Counted from the first letter of the stretch, positions 8,877-18,040 are shown. The stretch is 48,996 nucleotides of DNA from an uncultured Erysipelotrichaceae bacterium (GCA_900314905.1 OMXA01000014.1:1-48996); one strand, 5' to 3'. Translations and numbers: made by a program. The notes: generated by a model not told the origin, from the sequence alone.

Positions 8877-9716
8877 CTACTTTCTGCGCTTCTGCATCCC
8901 CTCTAGACGTCTGATCAGCGCATCGGACTCAAATTCTGTCATCTGACGGATCTGCTCCATACTGCTTGCATAGAGCTGATTCATCAGACTTTCAGCCTGC
9001 TCCATCCCCAGAAGAGAGACTGATGTAACTTTCTCATTGCGGGCATCAGAATTGCTCTTGCCAAGTTCTTCTGCAGTTTCCGTAGCATCCATGATGTCAT
9101 CCTGCACCTGGAATGCAAGGCCAATGGTATCACCGACCTTATGCCATGCCTCTATTGTAGCATCATCCCGGCCGGATATCACGGCAGCGATCATGAATGG
9201 CGCTGAAAACAGGCATCCGGTCTTATAGCGATGGACTTTTCTGAGATCTTCCCAGGCAGTGATCTGATCTTCTTCTGTCGTATCCAGGCACTGTCCGTAA
9301 ACCATTCCGGAAGGACCAGCCATCCTGCTCAGAATGCCGATGGAACGCACAACCCGCTCTGCTGGCTCCCTGCTTTCGGAAGCAATCTCAAAGGCATACG
9401 TCAGAAGACCATCTCCAGCCAGAATTGCAGTTGCTTCATCAAATTGCTTGTGGCAGCTCGGCTTGCCTCTGCGTAAGTCATCATTATCCATGGCCGGAAG
9501 ATCATCATGAATCAGCGAATACGTCTGAATCAGTTCCAGGGCGACAGCAAACTCATTGCCGCGCTCCATCTCCAGCCCATAGCCGGCAAGCACATCATAC
9601 AGAAACATCGGGCGAAGACGCTTTCCTCCGCTCATCAGAGAATACTCCATCGCATCTCTGGTCCGGCTCTCCGTCACTCGCCGGATCGTCTGCTGCAGCA
9701 GGTCTTCAAAGTTCAT
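8877..9716 (-). CDS. ispA: Polyprenyl synthetase, probable farnesyl diphosphate synthase
   Basis: A 279-residue prenyl chain-elongating enzyme. The first aspartate-rich motif is DDLPAMDNDD at 71-80 and the second is DDIMD at 206-210; GGKRLRP near 30-36 is the substrate-binding segment. Farnesyl diphosphate is the usual product of this subgroup, but geranylgeranyl diphosphate cannot be excluded by eye. Its ATG overlaps the xseB stop (ATGA), an arrangement common in Bacillota. Confidence 0.92.
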   Translation of the reverse strand: MNFEDLLQQTIRRVTESRTRDAMEYSLMSGGKRLRPMFLYDVLAGYGLEMERGNEFAVALELIQTYSLIHDDLPAMDNDDLRRGKPSCHKQFDEATAILAGDGLLTYAFEIASESREPAERVVRSIGILSRMAGPSGMVYGQCLDTTEEDQITAWEDLRKVHRYKTGCLFSAPFMIAAVISGRDDATIEAWHKVGDTIGLAFQVQDDIMDATETAEELGKSNSDARNEKVTSVSLLGMEQAESLMNQLYASSMEQIRQMTEFESDALIRRLEGMQKRRK

Positions 9717-9922
9717 TGTGCTTCCTCTGCGTTCTTTCCGCTGAGTTCTTCCACCTTTTTTTCAAAGGCGGACAGCTGGGTCTGACAGCTCTTCACGAGA
9801 TTCAGTCCTTCTTCAAACAGTGCGATGGTTTCTTCCAGAGGTTTCTCATTAGATTCCAGCTGGCTGACAATTTCCTCCAGTCTGGCCATCGATTGCTCAA
9901 ATGTCATTTCTTTCTTTGCCAT
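9713..9922 (-). CDS. xseB: Exodeoxyribonuclease VII small subunit
   Basis: A 69-residue helical subunit (MAKKEMTFEQSMARLEEI...) that binds the XseA arms. I chose the ATG at 9922 over one at 9979 because AAAGGAG stands before it and the family begins at this point. The gene overlaps the end of xseA by 26 bases and ispA by four. Confidence 0.93.
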   Translation of the reverse strand: MAKKEMTFEQSMARLEEIVSQLESNEKPLEETIALFEEGLNLVKSCQTQLSAFEKKVEELSGKNAEEAQ

Positions 9923-11261
9923 GATCAGTCTCCTTTTCTGATACAGCTTCCACGGTTCCCCGGAAACTGCCTGTTCCAAGCAACACCATGACCTCTTCTC
10001 CCGGCGATAATTCCTCTGCAGAGCGGACTGCTTTCTGATCTTTCATCGTGATGCTGTAGCCTCGGCTCAGCACTTTCAGCGGACTGTATGCATCCAACAG
10101 CGACGCATTGCGGTTCAGGCGTTCTCTGCTCATGACTGCATCCGCCCTGGCGGCAGAATTCAGATTCTGAGATGTTTCCTGAAGCTTCAGCCGGGCATCT
10201 GAAATCCTTTCCCCTGCTGAGAGCACCAAGGCATGACGGCTCTCTTCGAGCGATTGATTCAGCCGGTAAGAAACGGTGCCGAGAAGTCTTCGGAATTCAA
10301 CCGCCAGCGTATTCAATCTAAGCTGAGGCTCGGAATACAGACGCATCGGATTCCGGAAGAGCGGAGATTCTGAAAGCGTATCAAGCGCTTTCTGCTCCTT
10401 TTCCATACGATGATTCATATCCACGATCAGCCTGGAGCGCAGCGAGGAAAGAGATGCCTCAACCTCCCGGATATCCGGACTGCAGCGTTCTGCGGCCCCA
10501 GTCGGGGTCGGTGCTCTCAGATCAGCAACAAAGTCTGCAATCGTGAAATCAACTTCATGACCGACTCCGGTGATGATCGGAGTATTCAGCTGATAGATGG
10601 TTCTGGCAAGCTGTTCGTCATTGAACGACCAGAGATCTTCAATGGAACCTCCTCCTCTTACGAGCAGAATCACATCAAATCCCATCAGATCTGCCTTCTT
10701 CAGAGCATTGATGATCTGAGCAGCACTCTCAGTGCCCTGAACAAGCACCGGGAACTCGGTGATCGAAGCGATCGGCCATCTTCGCCCGAGCGTATTCAGC
10801 ACATCTGCACGGGCAGCGGTATTCTTCCCGGTCACCAGCGCAATGCGCATCGGATAAGGCGGAATCGGCTTCTTATGAGAATCCTCAAACAATCCTTCTT
10901 CCGCAAGCTTTGCCTTGAGCGCTTCATACTGCAGAAACAGATCACCGATCCCTGCAGGCTTCATGCCGGTGACAAGCAGCTGCATTTCGCCTCTGCCTTC
11001 ATAGACTGAGACATCTGCCTGGACAATAACCTTGTCACCGTCTTTCGGCATCCAGGTCATCCTCCGGTTGGAGCCGGCAAACATCACGCAGCGCATCTGC
11101 GCACCGGCATCCTTGATCGAAAAATACCAGTGCCCGCTGCGATAGGCACTGAAGTTGGAGATTTCGCCTTCGACCAGGATCCCCTGGATCAGCGCATCAC
11201 TTTCAAGCTTGCCTTTCAGGTAGCGGACCAGGGCGGTGACTGTTACCGTCCGCTGGCTCAT
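9897..11261 (-). CDS. xseA: Exodeoxyribonuclease VII large subunit
   Basis: A 454-residue catalytic subunit that degrades single-stranded DNA from both ends. An OB-fold covers about 5-100 (VEGEISNF...GHWYFSIKD), followed by the catalytic domain with RGGGSIEDLWSFN and GHEVDFTIADFVADLRAPTPTGAAE, then the long helical arms that carry XseB. It starts within the nusB stop (four-base overlap), so the two are translationally linked. Confidence 0.96.
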   Translation of the reverse strand: MSQRTVTVTALVRYLKGKLESDALIQGILVEGEISNFSAYRSGHWYFSIKDAGAQMRCVMFAGSNRRMTWMPKDGDKVIVQADVSVYEGRGEMQLLVTGMKPAGIGDLFLQYEALKAKLAEEGLFEDSHKKPIPPYPMRIALVTGKNTAARADVLNTLGRRWPIASITEFPVLVQGTESAAQIINALKKADLMGFDVILLVRGGGSIEDLWSFNDEQLARTIYQLNTPIITGVGHEVDFTIADFVADLRAPTPTGAAERCSPDIREVEASLSSLRSRLIVDMNHRMEKEQKALDTLSESPLFRNPMRLYSEPQLRLNTLAVEFRRLLGTVSYRLNQSLEESRHALVLSAGERISDARLKLQETSQNLNSAARADAVMSRERLNRNASLLDAYSPLKVLSRGYSITMKDQKAVRSAEELSPGEEVMVLLGTGSFRGTVEAVSEKETDHGKERNDI

Positions 11262-11635
11262 ATGCGGTCAAGCACTCCGTTGATCAGCTTGAATGAATCC
11301 GGATCGCAGTATTTCTTGGCAAGCCGGACATATTCATCGATGATCACGGCAGCCTCGATCTGCTTGAGATCAAATTCCGCACAGCCGCAGAGCAGGATTG
11401 CCTGCTCCAGGTATCCGAGTCGATCAAACGTCCATCCTTCCAGCACGCGGTCGATATAGCCGTGATACCGGTCGGTATTGGCAATGGCAGTATGGATCAC
11501 CTCAGAAATATATGGATCTTCAGAAAGGGCTCCCTCGGGAAAGTTATCCTGGATCAGCTCTTCCGGGTCTCTTTGAACGACAAGGTTCTGATAGACCGTG
11601 ATCATTGCTTTTTCTCTGTTTTCGTGACGGTTCAT
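11258..11635 (-). CDS. nusB: Transcription antitermination factor NusB
   Basis: A 125-residue all-helical protein that joins NusE in rRNA antitermination. The N-terminal REKAMITVYQ segment and the end, AVIIDEYVRLAKKYCDPDSFKLINGVLD, are typical of the family. CGGAGG precedes the ATG. It is the first gene of the minus operon ending at xerD; the upstream side is a short divergent spacer to the DUF5662-like gene. A TAGAAT/TATGAT -10-like stretch lies just upstream, without a clear -35. Confidence 0.93.
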   Translation of the reverse strand: MNRHENREKAMITVYQNLVVQRDPEELIQDNFPEGALSEDPYISEVIHTAIANTDRYHGYIDRVLEGWTFDRLGYLEQAILLCGCAEFDLKQIEAAVIIDEYVRLAKKYCDPDSFKLINGVLDRI

Positions 11636-11709
11636 GGATTCCTCCGGGGTTTATTCTATCATAATGACCGCTGTTTCTGTGAGGTTCTGAACCATTTGAA
11701 CGATTCGAT

Positions 11710-11739
11710 TTGCAAGTGATTCAGAGAAAGAATTACAAT
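11710..11739 (+). promoter_or_regulatory. Leaderless-type promoter of the DUF5662-like gene
   Basis: TTGCAA (11710-11715), an 18-base spacer and TACAAT (11734-11739) end only nine bases before the ATG at 11749. That predicts a 5' leader of about three bases. No Shine-Dalgarno sequence lies between. Confidence 0.5.
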
Positions 11740-11748
11740 AACCGCTGT

Positions 11749-12312
11749 ATGAGCGAAGCGAAGAAGAACATGTCTTTCTGGCAGAGATTTTCCGGCCACC
11801 TGAAAACCGTGCATCACCACCGTTCCCTGGTACGGAAATACTGTTTTGCCTGCGGTCTTTACTGGCAGGGACTGATCCATGATCTCTCCAAGTACAGCCC
11901 GGCGGAATTCATTCCTTCCGTGCACTACTACCAGGGATGGAGAAGTCCTTATCCTGCCGAGAAGAAGGAAAAAGGATACTCTATGGGCTGGCTCCATCAT
12001 AAAGGCAGAAACCCGCATCATTGGGAATACTGGTATGACACGATCGGCGGAGTATGGCAGCCGATCAGGATGCCGTACCGCTATCTGATCGAAAGCATCT
12101 GCGATCGGATCGCCGCAAGCCGTACCTATCATAAAGCATCCTATCAGAGTTCTGATGCGCTGAATTACTTCCTCAAGCACCATGGCGATCAGTACATGCA
12201 TCCGGAAACTGCGAAGGAAATGGAGAAGATCCTCCGCATGATTGCAGAAAACGGAGAAGAAGATACCTTCCGGAAAATCCGCCAGTCAATAAAAGAACAC
12301 CGCCAGATCTAG
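11749..12312 (+). CDS. DUF5662 family protein
   Basis: A 187-residue soluble protein rich in His and aromatic residues (KTVHHHRSLV, HDLSKYSPAEF, HHKGRNPHHWEYW). It resembles the DUF5662 family, for which I know no function. The spaced His/Asp pairs, including HDLSKY and HHWEYW, look like a helical metal-binding fold of HD-phosphohydrolase type, which is inference. The ATG at 11749 follows a promoter-like sequence almost directly and has no ribosome binding site. Its TAG stop overlaps the TAG stop of convergent oppF in the shared CTAG at 12309-12312. Confidence 0.75.
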   Translation: MSEAKKNMSFWQRFSGHLKTVHHHRSLVRKYCFACGLYWQGLIHDLSKYSPAEFIPSVHYYQGWRSPYPAEKKEKGYSMGWLHHKGRNPHHWEYWYDTIGGVWQPIRMPYRYLIESICDRIAASRTYHKASYQSSDALNYFLKHHGDQYMHPETAKEMEKILRMIAENGEEDTFRKIRQSIKEHRQI

Positions 12313-13292
12313 CGATGTTCTTTTTCTTCTTCCAGAAAACATGCGGTCCAGTGTCCTGGTTCATGTTCGATCAGATCCGGTTCTTCCTTCCGGCAGCGAT
12401 CTGATGCAAATGGACAGCGGCCGGCAAACCGGCAGTGCTTCGGAGGATCAATCGGGCTCGGCACTTCTCCTTCAAGACGGATGCGCTTCTTTCTCCGCTG
12501 GGCTTCGGCTTCCGGATCAGGAACGGGAACGGCTGACATCAGGGCTTTCGTATACGGATGCCGCGGATCAGAATACAGTTCTTCCGAGCTTGCAAGTTCC
12601 ACGATCCGGCCCAGATACATGACTGCAACGCGATCAGAGATATGGCGGACCATTGAAAGATCATGCGCCACGAACAGGTAGCTGAGATGCAGTTCCTTCT
12701 GCAGCCTCTGCAGCATGTTCACAACCTGCGCCTGGATGCTCACATCCAGAGCCGAAATCGGTTCATCCAGAATCAGCACCTTCGGATTGAGTGCAAGTGC
12801 TCTGGCAATGCCGATCCGCTGACGCTGACCGCCGGAAAACTCATGGATGAAGCGATTGGCATGCTCTGCATTCAGATCCACCATTTCCAGCAGTTCATAA
12901 ATGCGCTGCGTGCGTTCTGCTTTCGAAGAGACCATGTGGTGGATATCAAGCCCCTCCGCAATGATATCTCCGACTGTCATGCGAGGGTCAAGCGAAGCAT
13001 ACGGATCCTGAAAGACCATCTGTGCTTCTTTGCGGAACTGCATCAGTTCCTTGCCTTTCAGCTCTGCAGTATCCCTTCCATGGTAAAGCACCTGGCCTGC
13101 GGTAGGCTGATACATCCCGATCAGCGTCCTGGCGCAGGTAGTCTTGCCGCAGCCGCTTTCTCCAACCAGTCCTAATGTTTCGCCTGCGTGAATCTGAAAG
13201 GATACCTCATCCACCGCATGAAGCACATGCCCCTTGCCGGCAGGAAAATACTTCTTCAGACTCTTCGCTTCCAGCACGACTTCTTCAGACAT
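12309..13292 (-). CDS. oppF: Oligopeptide ABC transporter ATP-binding protein OppF
   Basis: A 327-residue ATPase that powers peptide uptake as partner of OppD. Seen: Walker A GESGCGKTT, Q-loop VFQDPYASLDPR, signature SGGQRQRIGIARAL, Walker B VLILDEP and the H-loop VAHDLS. The C-terminal oligopeptide-transporter domain carries CRFAGRCPFASDRC. Its start overlaps oppD by eight bases. It is the last gene of the operon, and no hairpin terminator follows before the convergent DUF5662-like gene. Confidence 0.95.
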   Translation of the reverse strand: MSEEVVLEAKSLKKYFPAGKGHVLHAVDEVSFQIHAGETLGLVGESGCGKTTCARTLIGMYQPTAGQVLYHGRDTAELKGKELMQFRKEAQMVFQDPYASLDPRMTVGDIIAEGLDIHHMVSSKAERTQRIYELLEMVDLNAEHANRFIHEFSGGQRQRIGIARALALNPKVLILDEPISALDVSIQAQVVNMLQRLQKELHLSYLFVAHDLSMVRHISDRVAVMYLGRIVELASSEELYSDPRHPYTKALMSAVPVPDPEAEAQRRKKRIRLEGEVPSPIDPPKHCRFAGRCPFASDRCRKEEPDLIEHEPGHWTACFLEEEKEHR

Positions 13293-14313
13293 GGAAATCC
13301 TCCTTCATAAACGGAGCATCAGCCGGTGCATGTTCCAGTGCATACAGCCAGCAGGATGCTTCATGGTCTGCCTCGAACCGATAAGCCGGAGGCTGTCTGT
13401 TCAGACATGCCTGCATGCAGTACTGGCAGCGGGTGCAGAAGCCGCACCCTGCCGGCGGATTCAGAAGATCAGGCGGAGTACCCGCAATCGCCGTAAGTTC
13501 CTCCCCGCGATCCTGATCCAGGCGAGGCACTGCCCTCAACAGAGCATTCGTATACGGATGGCGCGGATGATGGAAAATCTCGTGTGCAGAGCCATGTTCA
13601 GCAATCTGGCCGGCATACATGACCGCAATACGATCCGCAATGCTGGCAACCACGCCGAGATCATGGGTGATCAGAATCACGCTTGTCCCGTTTTCTTTCT
13701 GCAGATTGCGGATCAGATCAATGATCTGCGACTGAATCGTCACGTCCAGTGCAGTCGTCGGCTCATCGGCAACCAGGAGTTTCGGCTTGTTGGCAAATGC
13801 AATCGCAATCATGACCCGCTGACGCATGCCGCCGGAAAGCTGATGAGGATACTGCCGGATCCGTTCCTCAGGCTGAGAGATCCCTACTTTCCGCAGCAGC
13901 TCAATGGCCTCTGCTTCCGCTGCCTGCTTTGAAATCCGGTTATGATGAACCAGCGTTTCAATGATCTGCCTGCCGATGGTCATAGTCGGATTCAGCGAGA
14001 CCATCGCATCCTGGAATACGATAGCCGCATCGCCGCCATGGTAAGCCTGCATGCGCTTTTCCGAGAATTTCAGGATATCCTGTCCTTCAAAGAAGATATG
14101 ACTCTCCGGATCGATGATCCCAGGCCGGTGCGTCAGTCCCATGACAGTTCTTGCGGTAACAGATTTCCCGCACCCGGATTCTCCGACGATGGCAAGGGTC
14201 TCTCCCTGTTTCAGATCAAAACTGACCCCGCGGACCGCCTGCACGATTCCGGCCGGCGTGCGGAAGCTGACCTTCAGATTCTGAACCTGAAGCAGAATCG
14301 GATTCTCACTCAT
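13285..14313 (-). CDS. oppD: Oligopeptide ABC transporter ATP-binding protein OppD
   Basis: A 342-residue ATPase with Walker A GESGCGKS, Q-loop VFQDAMVSLNP, signature SGGMRQRVMIAIAF, Walker B LLVADEP and H-loop ITHDLG. The C-terminal domain is unusually Cys-rich: CGFCTRCQYCMQAC has five Cys in 14 residues, where OppD proteins typically have three or four. This region is the reported iron-sulfur site in some peptide transporters, so cluster binding is possible. Three bases separate it from oppC. Confidence 0.95.
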   Translation of the reverse strand: MSENPILLQVQNLKVSFRTPAGIVQAVRGVSFDLKQGETLAIVGESGCGKSVTARTVMGLTHRPGIIDPESHIFFEGQDILKFSEKRMQAYHGGDAAIVFQDAMVSLNPTMTIGRQIIETLVHHNRISKQAAEAEAIELLRKVGISQPEERIRQYPHQLSGGMRQRVMIAIAFANKPKLLVADEPTTALDVTIQSQIIDLIRNLQKENGTSVILITHDLGVVASIADRIAVMYAGQIAEHGSAHEIFHHPRHPYTNALLRAVPRLDQDRGEELTAIAGTPPDLLNPPAGCGFCTRCQYCMQACLNRQPPAYRFEADHEASCWLYALEHAPADAPFMKEDFHV

Positions 14314-14316
14314 GAC

Positions 14317-15264
14317 TCATCCCTGCCTTTCTTCGGTCCGCGGATCCAGCGCATCGCGCAGACCATCGCCGAGCAGATTGAAGGCCAGGACGATAATGCA
14401 CAGCACCAGACACGGAAAAATCAGCTGCCATGGATAGAACTGCATCTTGGTCTTGCCATCGGAAATCAGAACGCCAAGCGAAATCACATCTCCGGACAGC
14501 CCCATGCCGAGAAACGACAGCGAGGCTTCGGTGAAAATATAGCTCGGAATACTCGAGCAGAGATCCAGAATCAGGATGCCGATCGTATTCGGAAGCAGAT
14601 GCTGGCGGATGACTCTGCCTGCAGAAGCACCGAGCAGCTGAGCAGCCTGAACATATTCCGATTCCCTCAGCTGCATGATCTGCCCTCTGACAGTTCTTGC
14701 GGTAGCACACCAGGAAGTGACGCACATCGCGACAAGCAGTCCGCCGATATTCTTGCCGATGACCATCATGATCAGCAGCGTGATCAGAAGATACGGGAAC
14801 GAATCGATGACTTCGATGATGCGCATCATCACTGCATCGACCTTGCCGCCGAAGTAAGCCATAATGCCGCCATATGCGCTGCCGACCAGAAGCTGGATCG
14901 CAGAACAGACCAGGGCAACCAGGATCGAAAGACGAGCCCCGATCCATACTCTGCTCCAGAGGTCTCTGCCAAGTCCGTCAGTTCCGAACCAGTAGGTTCC
15001 ATCAGGTGCAATGTTCTTCGCTTTTGCATTGATGCTGAGATACTCGGCATTGCTCATGCGCGGTCCGAAGAGAACCAGCACCAGCATGACAAGAAGCAGG
15101 ATCATCGAGAAGACTGCTACCGGATTATGAAACAGACGGCGCCTTGCCCCCTGCCAGAAGGTCTGCACTGGTCTTGCGATCTGTTCCCGGTTCTTCTGTG
15201 CCGAAACAGTCCGGACGGATTCTTCCTGAGAAAGGACAGGTGCTGTTCCATCTGCTGCTATCAT
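14317..15264 (-). CDS. oppC: Oligopeptide ABC transporter permease OppC
   Basis: A 315-residue inner-membrane permease with about six membrane spans. The N-terminal OppC segment (FWQGARRRLFHNPVAVFSMI) precedes the first span. The coupling-loop motif reads EYVQAAQLLGASAGRVIRQHLLPN, and the end is LGDGLRDALDPR, both characteristic of OppC/DppC. Its ATG overlaps the last base of oppB. Confidence 0.95.
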   Translation of the reverse strand: MIAADGTAPVLSQEESVRTVSAQKNREQIARPVQTFWQGARRRLFHNPVAVFSMILLLVMLVLVLFGPRMSNAEYLSINAKAKNIAPDGTYWFGTDGLGRDLWSRVWIGARLSILVALVCSAIQLLVGSAYGGIMAYFGGKVDAVMMRIIEVIDSFPYLLITLLIMMVIGKNIGGLLVAMCVTSWCATARTVRGQIMQLRESEYVQAAQLLGASAGRVIRQHLLPNTIGILILDLCSSIPSYIFTEASLSFLGMGLSGDVISLGVLISDGKTKMQFYPWQLIFPCLVLCIIVLAFNLLGDGLRDALDPRTEERQG

Positions 15265-16223
15265 CAGTGCTTTCCTCCTTCCAGACGGATTCTCGGGTCA
15301 ACCACCGTATAGAGAATATCGGTGATGAACACCACAAAGATGTAAAGAGCGGCGATGATCACGGTCTCCCCCATGACAATCGGAACATCCTGGGCAGCGA
15401 CCGCATTGACATAATAGAGACCGAGCCCGGGAATCGAAAAGACACTCTCAATGAAGAAGCTTCCGGTGATGCACATGGCAACGCTCATCGGAAGACGGGT
15501 GATGATCGGAATCATCGAATTCCGCAGCACATGATGCAGGATGACTTCTCTCCGGCTGAGGCCTTTTGATTCTGCGGTAAGCACGTATTCCTGATTCATG
15601 ACATCGAGCATCGAAGTCTTGAGCAGTCTCGAATAGCTGGCAATATAGCCGAAGCAGCCAGCCAGGGTCGGCAGGACCGTATACTTCCATCCGGAAGTCC
15701 AGACATGGGTGCTTGGCCAGCCGATCACCGGAAACCATTTCAGCTTTGCCGCAAAGACTGCCTGCAGCAGCAGCGCAAATACGAGGCTCGGCACGGAAAT
15801 CAGGAGAATCGACAGGACCACGACAAAGTAATCCCAGAAGGTCCCTTTCTTCACTGCCGCAAGGATGCCGAGCAGAATCCCGACAGAAACCCCGAGAATC
15901 ATCTGCTGCAGACCTAACCTTGCGCTGACCGGTCCTTTTTCAGCAATGATGGACTGAACTGTTTCTCCCTGGTAGATGATCGACTCTCCGAAGTCGCCGT
16001 GCGCAAGTCCTTTCATCGTGATGACGTAGCGTTCCATGACTGGCTTATCGAGTCCGTATTTCGCATACATGCGTTCCGCAACCTGTTCCGGAAGCTTGTC
16101 AACCCGGGCGCTCAGCGCATCTCCAGGAGTCAGGGCAAGCAGGAAGAATGTCGCAGTCGCAATCAGAAACAGCGTCAGGATCGAGGTCAGAAACCGCTTG
16201 AGTATATATTTTGCAAATTTCAT
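15264..16223 (-). CDS. oppB: Oligopeptide ABC transporter permease OppB
   Basis: A 319-residue permease with six predicted membrane spans. The family start MKFAKYILKR was chosen because GGGAG lies just before it and the preceding 19 possible codons are not OppB-like. The coupling motif EYVLTAESKGLSRREVILHHVLRN and the end DPRIRLEG fit OppB/DppB. A stem-loop stands in the spacer between oppA and this gene. Confidence 0.95.
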   Translation of the reverse strand: MKFAKYILKRFLTSILTLFLIATATFFLLALTPGDALSARVDKLPEQVAERMYAKYGLDKPVMERYVITMKGLAHGDFGESIIYQGETVQSIIAEKGPVSARLGLQQMILGVSVGILLGILAAVKKGTFWDYFVVVLSILLISVPSLVFALLLQAVFAAKLKWFPVIGWPSTHVWTSGWKYTVLPTLAGCFGYIASYSRLLKTSMLDVMNQEYVLTAESKGLSRREVILHHVLRNSMIPIITRLPMSVAMCITGSFFIESVFSIPGLGLYYVNAVAAQDVPIVMGETVIIAALYIFVVFITDILYTVVDPRIRLEGGKH

Positions 16224-16245
16224 GAATTCTCCCGAAAAGAATGAA

Positions 16246-16275
16246 GGAAGACAGAAACCCCTGTTCCTGTCTTCC
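16246..16275 (-). promoter_or_regulatory. Intercistronic stem-loop between oppA and oppB
   Basis: GGAAGACAG (16246-16254) pairs perfectly with CTGTCTTCC (16267-16275) around a 12-base loop. The minus strand continues with a weak T-rich run. Such hairpins after a binding-protein gene commonly give partial termination or protect its mRNA, so that OppA is made in excess over the membrane subunits. Confidence 0.6.
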
Positions 16276-16285
16276 GGCAAAAGAC

Positions 16286-18040
16286 TCAGTGCTTGACAAT
16301 ATAAGCTCTTGAGAACTCAACATCTGCGCCGAACAGCGGGAAGCTGAGTCCCTTCACATAGCTCTGCGCATAGATCTGCGCATTCTCGAAATACAGCGGG
16401 CATACCCCTGCCTGATCCATCAGAATCGTTTCTGCCTGCGTGAACAGATCCGCTCGTTCGCTCTCATCCAGACTGGAATCAGCCTGTTCCATCAGCGCAT
16501 CATAGTCTGCGTTGCTGAAGCCGCCCATGAACTTTCCATAAGGACTAGTGGAAGTGAACAGATCCAGGAAATTAGCCGGATCGTCATAGTCTGCAAACCA
16601 GCCCATGACATAGAAGTCATACTGATAGCTGTCACGCGCTGCCTTCCAGGTCGAGACATCCGGATAAACCTCAACGTCCAGAGTAACGCCAAGCTTATCA
16701 GCAAGCTGCTGCTTATACCATTCATTCTCGTTTGCAGTGAGGGTCGAGCTGTCATAGATGATAGTCGTCAGCGTGACATCCTCCGGAGTTCCGGAAACAC
16801 CAGCTTCTTTCATTCCTTCCTGGAACAGCGCCTTCAGCGCATCCGGATCCTCGGCAAGCTTTTTGTCTTCATCGCTCAGCAGAAGATCCCCGGCAACGGA
16901 ACGGTATTCCTCGCCATTGACCGTGATGCCATTCGGAACGAGTCCGTAAGCAGGCGTGGAAAGACCGCTCTGGAACATCTCATTGAATTCCTCACGATCA
17001 AACGCAAGCATGATGGCCTTGCGTACTTTTGCATTCAGCATCAGTCCGGAAGGACCGCCTTTTCCTTCTTCATGCATGTCAAACGAGATATACGTAGAAG
17101 ATGGAGAATTGCTTACCACATGTTCAAACGTTCCATCATCCACGAGCGGCTGCCACTGATCAACATACTCAAGATCCGTCAGCTTCAGCACGTCTACCTG
17201 CTGGGATTCCATCAGCTGTGCCTGAGTAGCAGTTTCATCCACCACGCGGAGGTTGACCTGAGTCAGCTTCACATTGTCTTTGTCCCAGTACTGATCATTC
17301 TTCGTCAGCGTCATCGAGTTTTCCAGAACCCGATCGGAGATCACGAACGGTCCGTTAAAGACATGCAGCGTATAATCATTCGTCCAGTCTTTGCCAGCCG
17401 CCTCTGCCGCATCAATCAGATCCTTCCAGATCGGATACATCGGCACCATGCCTGCTTTCTTGATGAAAGAAGGATCCGGGGCAGCAAGCACCGCAACCAG
17501 CGTATCATCATCCGGAGCAGAAACCTGAACATCCTCGGCCGAACCAGTTCCGTCATAGTATGCTTCTGCCCCAGCAATTCCGGACGCAAGGAAGTAATAC
17601 GGGAACGCATTTTCAGCCGTCAGAAGGCGGATCCAGGAATCAACGTAGTTCTGAGCAGTGACTGGCTGGCCATCGCTCCATTTTGCGTCTTTCCGCAGAT
17701 GGAACGTATAGGTAAGATTGTCGTCACTGATTTCATAGCTCGTGCAGCCAGCATTCTCGTTCTGGTCCACTCCGTTTTCATCGGTGAAGGTGCGGAACAG
17801 TCCTTCCTGCACTTCCGTAAGAACCTGCATCTCATTCGAATTGCGGGCATCATTGACATCGAGCAGGCTGAGATCCGTATATACGAGATTCAGAACCTGA
17901 TCATCAGCGAGTTCTTCACTGCCGCCTGCGGCCGATGCTGCACCAGCAGTCGAGGCAGTTTCCGCCGCGGAAGAATCTCCGCATGCGGCAAGGCTTAATA
18001 CCATGGCCGTGACCAGCACGGCGCCGAAAACCTTTTTCAT
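16286..18040 (-). CDS. oppA: Peptide-binding lipoprotein OppA
   Basis: A 584-residue substrate-binding protein of family 5 (SBP_bac_5). The signal peptide ends in the lipobox LAAC with the lipidated C20 (LSLAACGDSS), so it is anchored on the outer face of the membrane. An Ala/Ser/Glu linker follows. The core shows YTFHLRKDAKWSDGQPVTAQNYVDSWIR in pieces typical of oligopeptide binders and ends with LYFENAQIYAQ. The substrate cannot be read from sequence. It is the first gene of the operon and lies behind a regulated leader with a Cys-rich peptide. Confidence 0.93.
   Translation of the reverse strand: MKKVFGAVLVTAMVLSLAACGDSSAAETASTAGAASAAGGSEELADDQVLNLVYTDLSLLDVNDARNSNEMQVLTEVQEGLFRTFTDENGVDQNENAGCTSYEISDDNLTYTFHLRKDAKWSDGQPVTAQNYVDSWIRLLTAENAFPYYFLASGIAGAEAYYDGTGSAEDVQVSAPDDDTLVAVLAAPDPSFIKKAGMVPMYPIWKDLIDAAEAAGKDWTNDYTLHVFNGPFVISDRVLENSMTLTKNDQYWDKDNVKLTQVNLRVVDETATQAQLMESQQVDVLKLTDLEYVDQWQPLVDDGTFEHVVSNSPSSTYISFDMHEEGKGGPSGLMLNAKVRKAIMLAFDREEFNEMFQSGLSTPAYGLVPNGITVNGEEYRSVAGDLLLSDEDKKLAEDPDALKALFQEGMKEAGVSGTPEDVTLTTIIYDSSTLTANENEWYKQQLADKLGVTLDVEVYPDVSTWKAARDSYQYDFYVMGWFADYDDPANFLDLFTSTSPYGKFMGGFSNADYDALMEQADSSLDESERADLFTQAETILMDQAGVCPLYFENAQIYAQSYVKGLSFPLFGADVEFSRAYIVKH

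Noticed and set aside
13942-15312. 456-codon plus-strand frame opposite oppC/oppD
   Set aside because: Antisense to two conserved transporter genes; rich in His/Asp/Gln with no domain or ribosome binding site.
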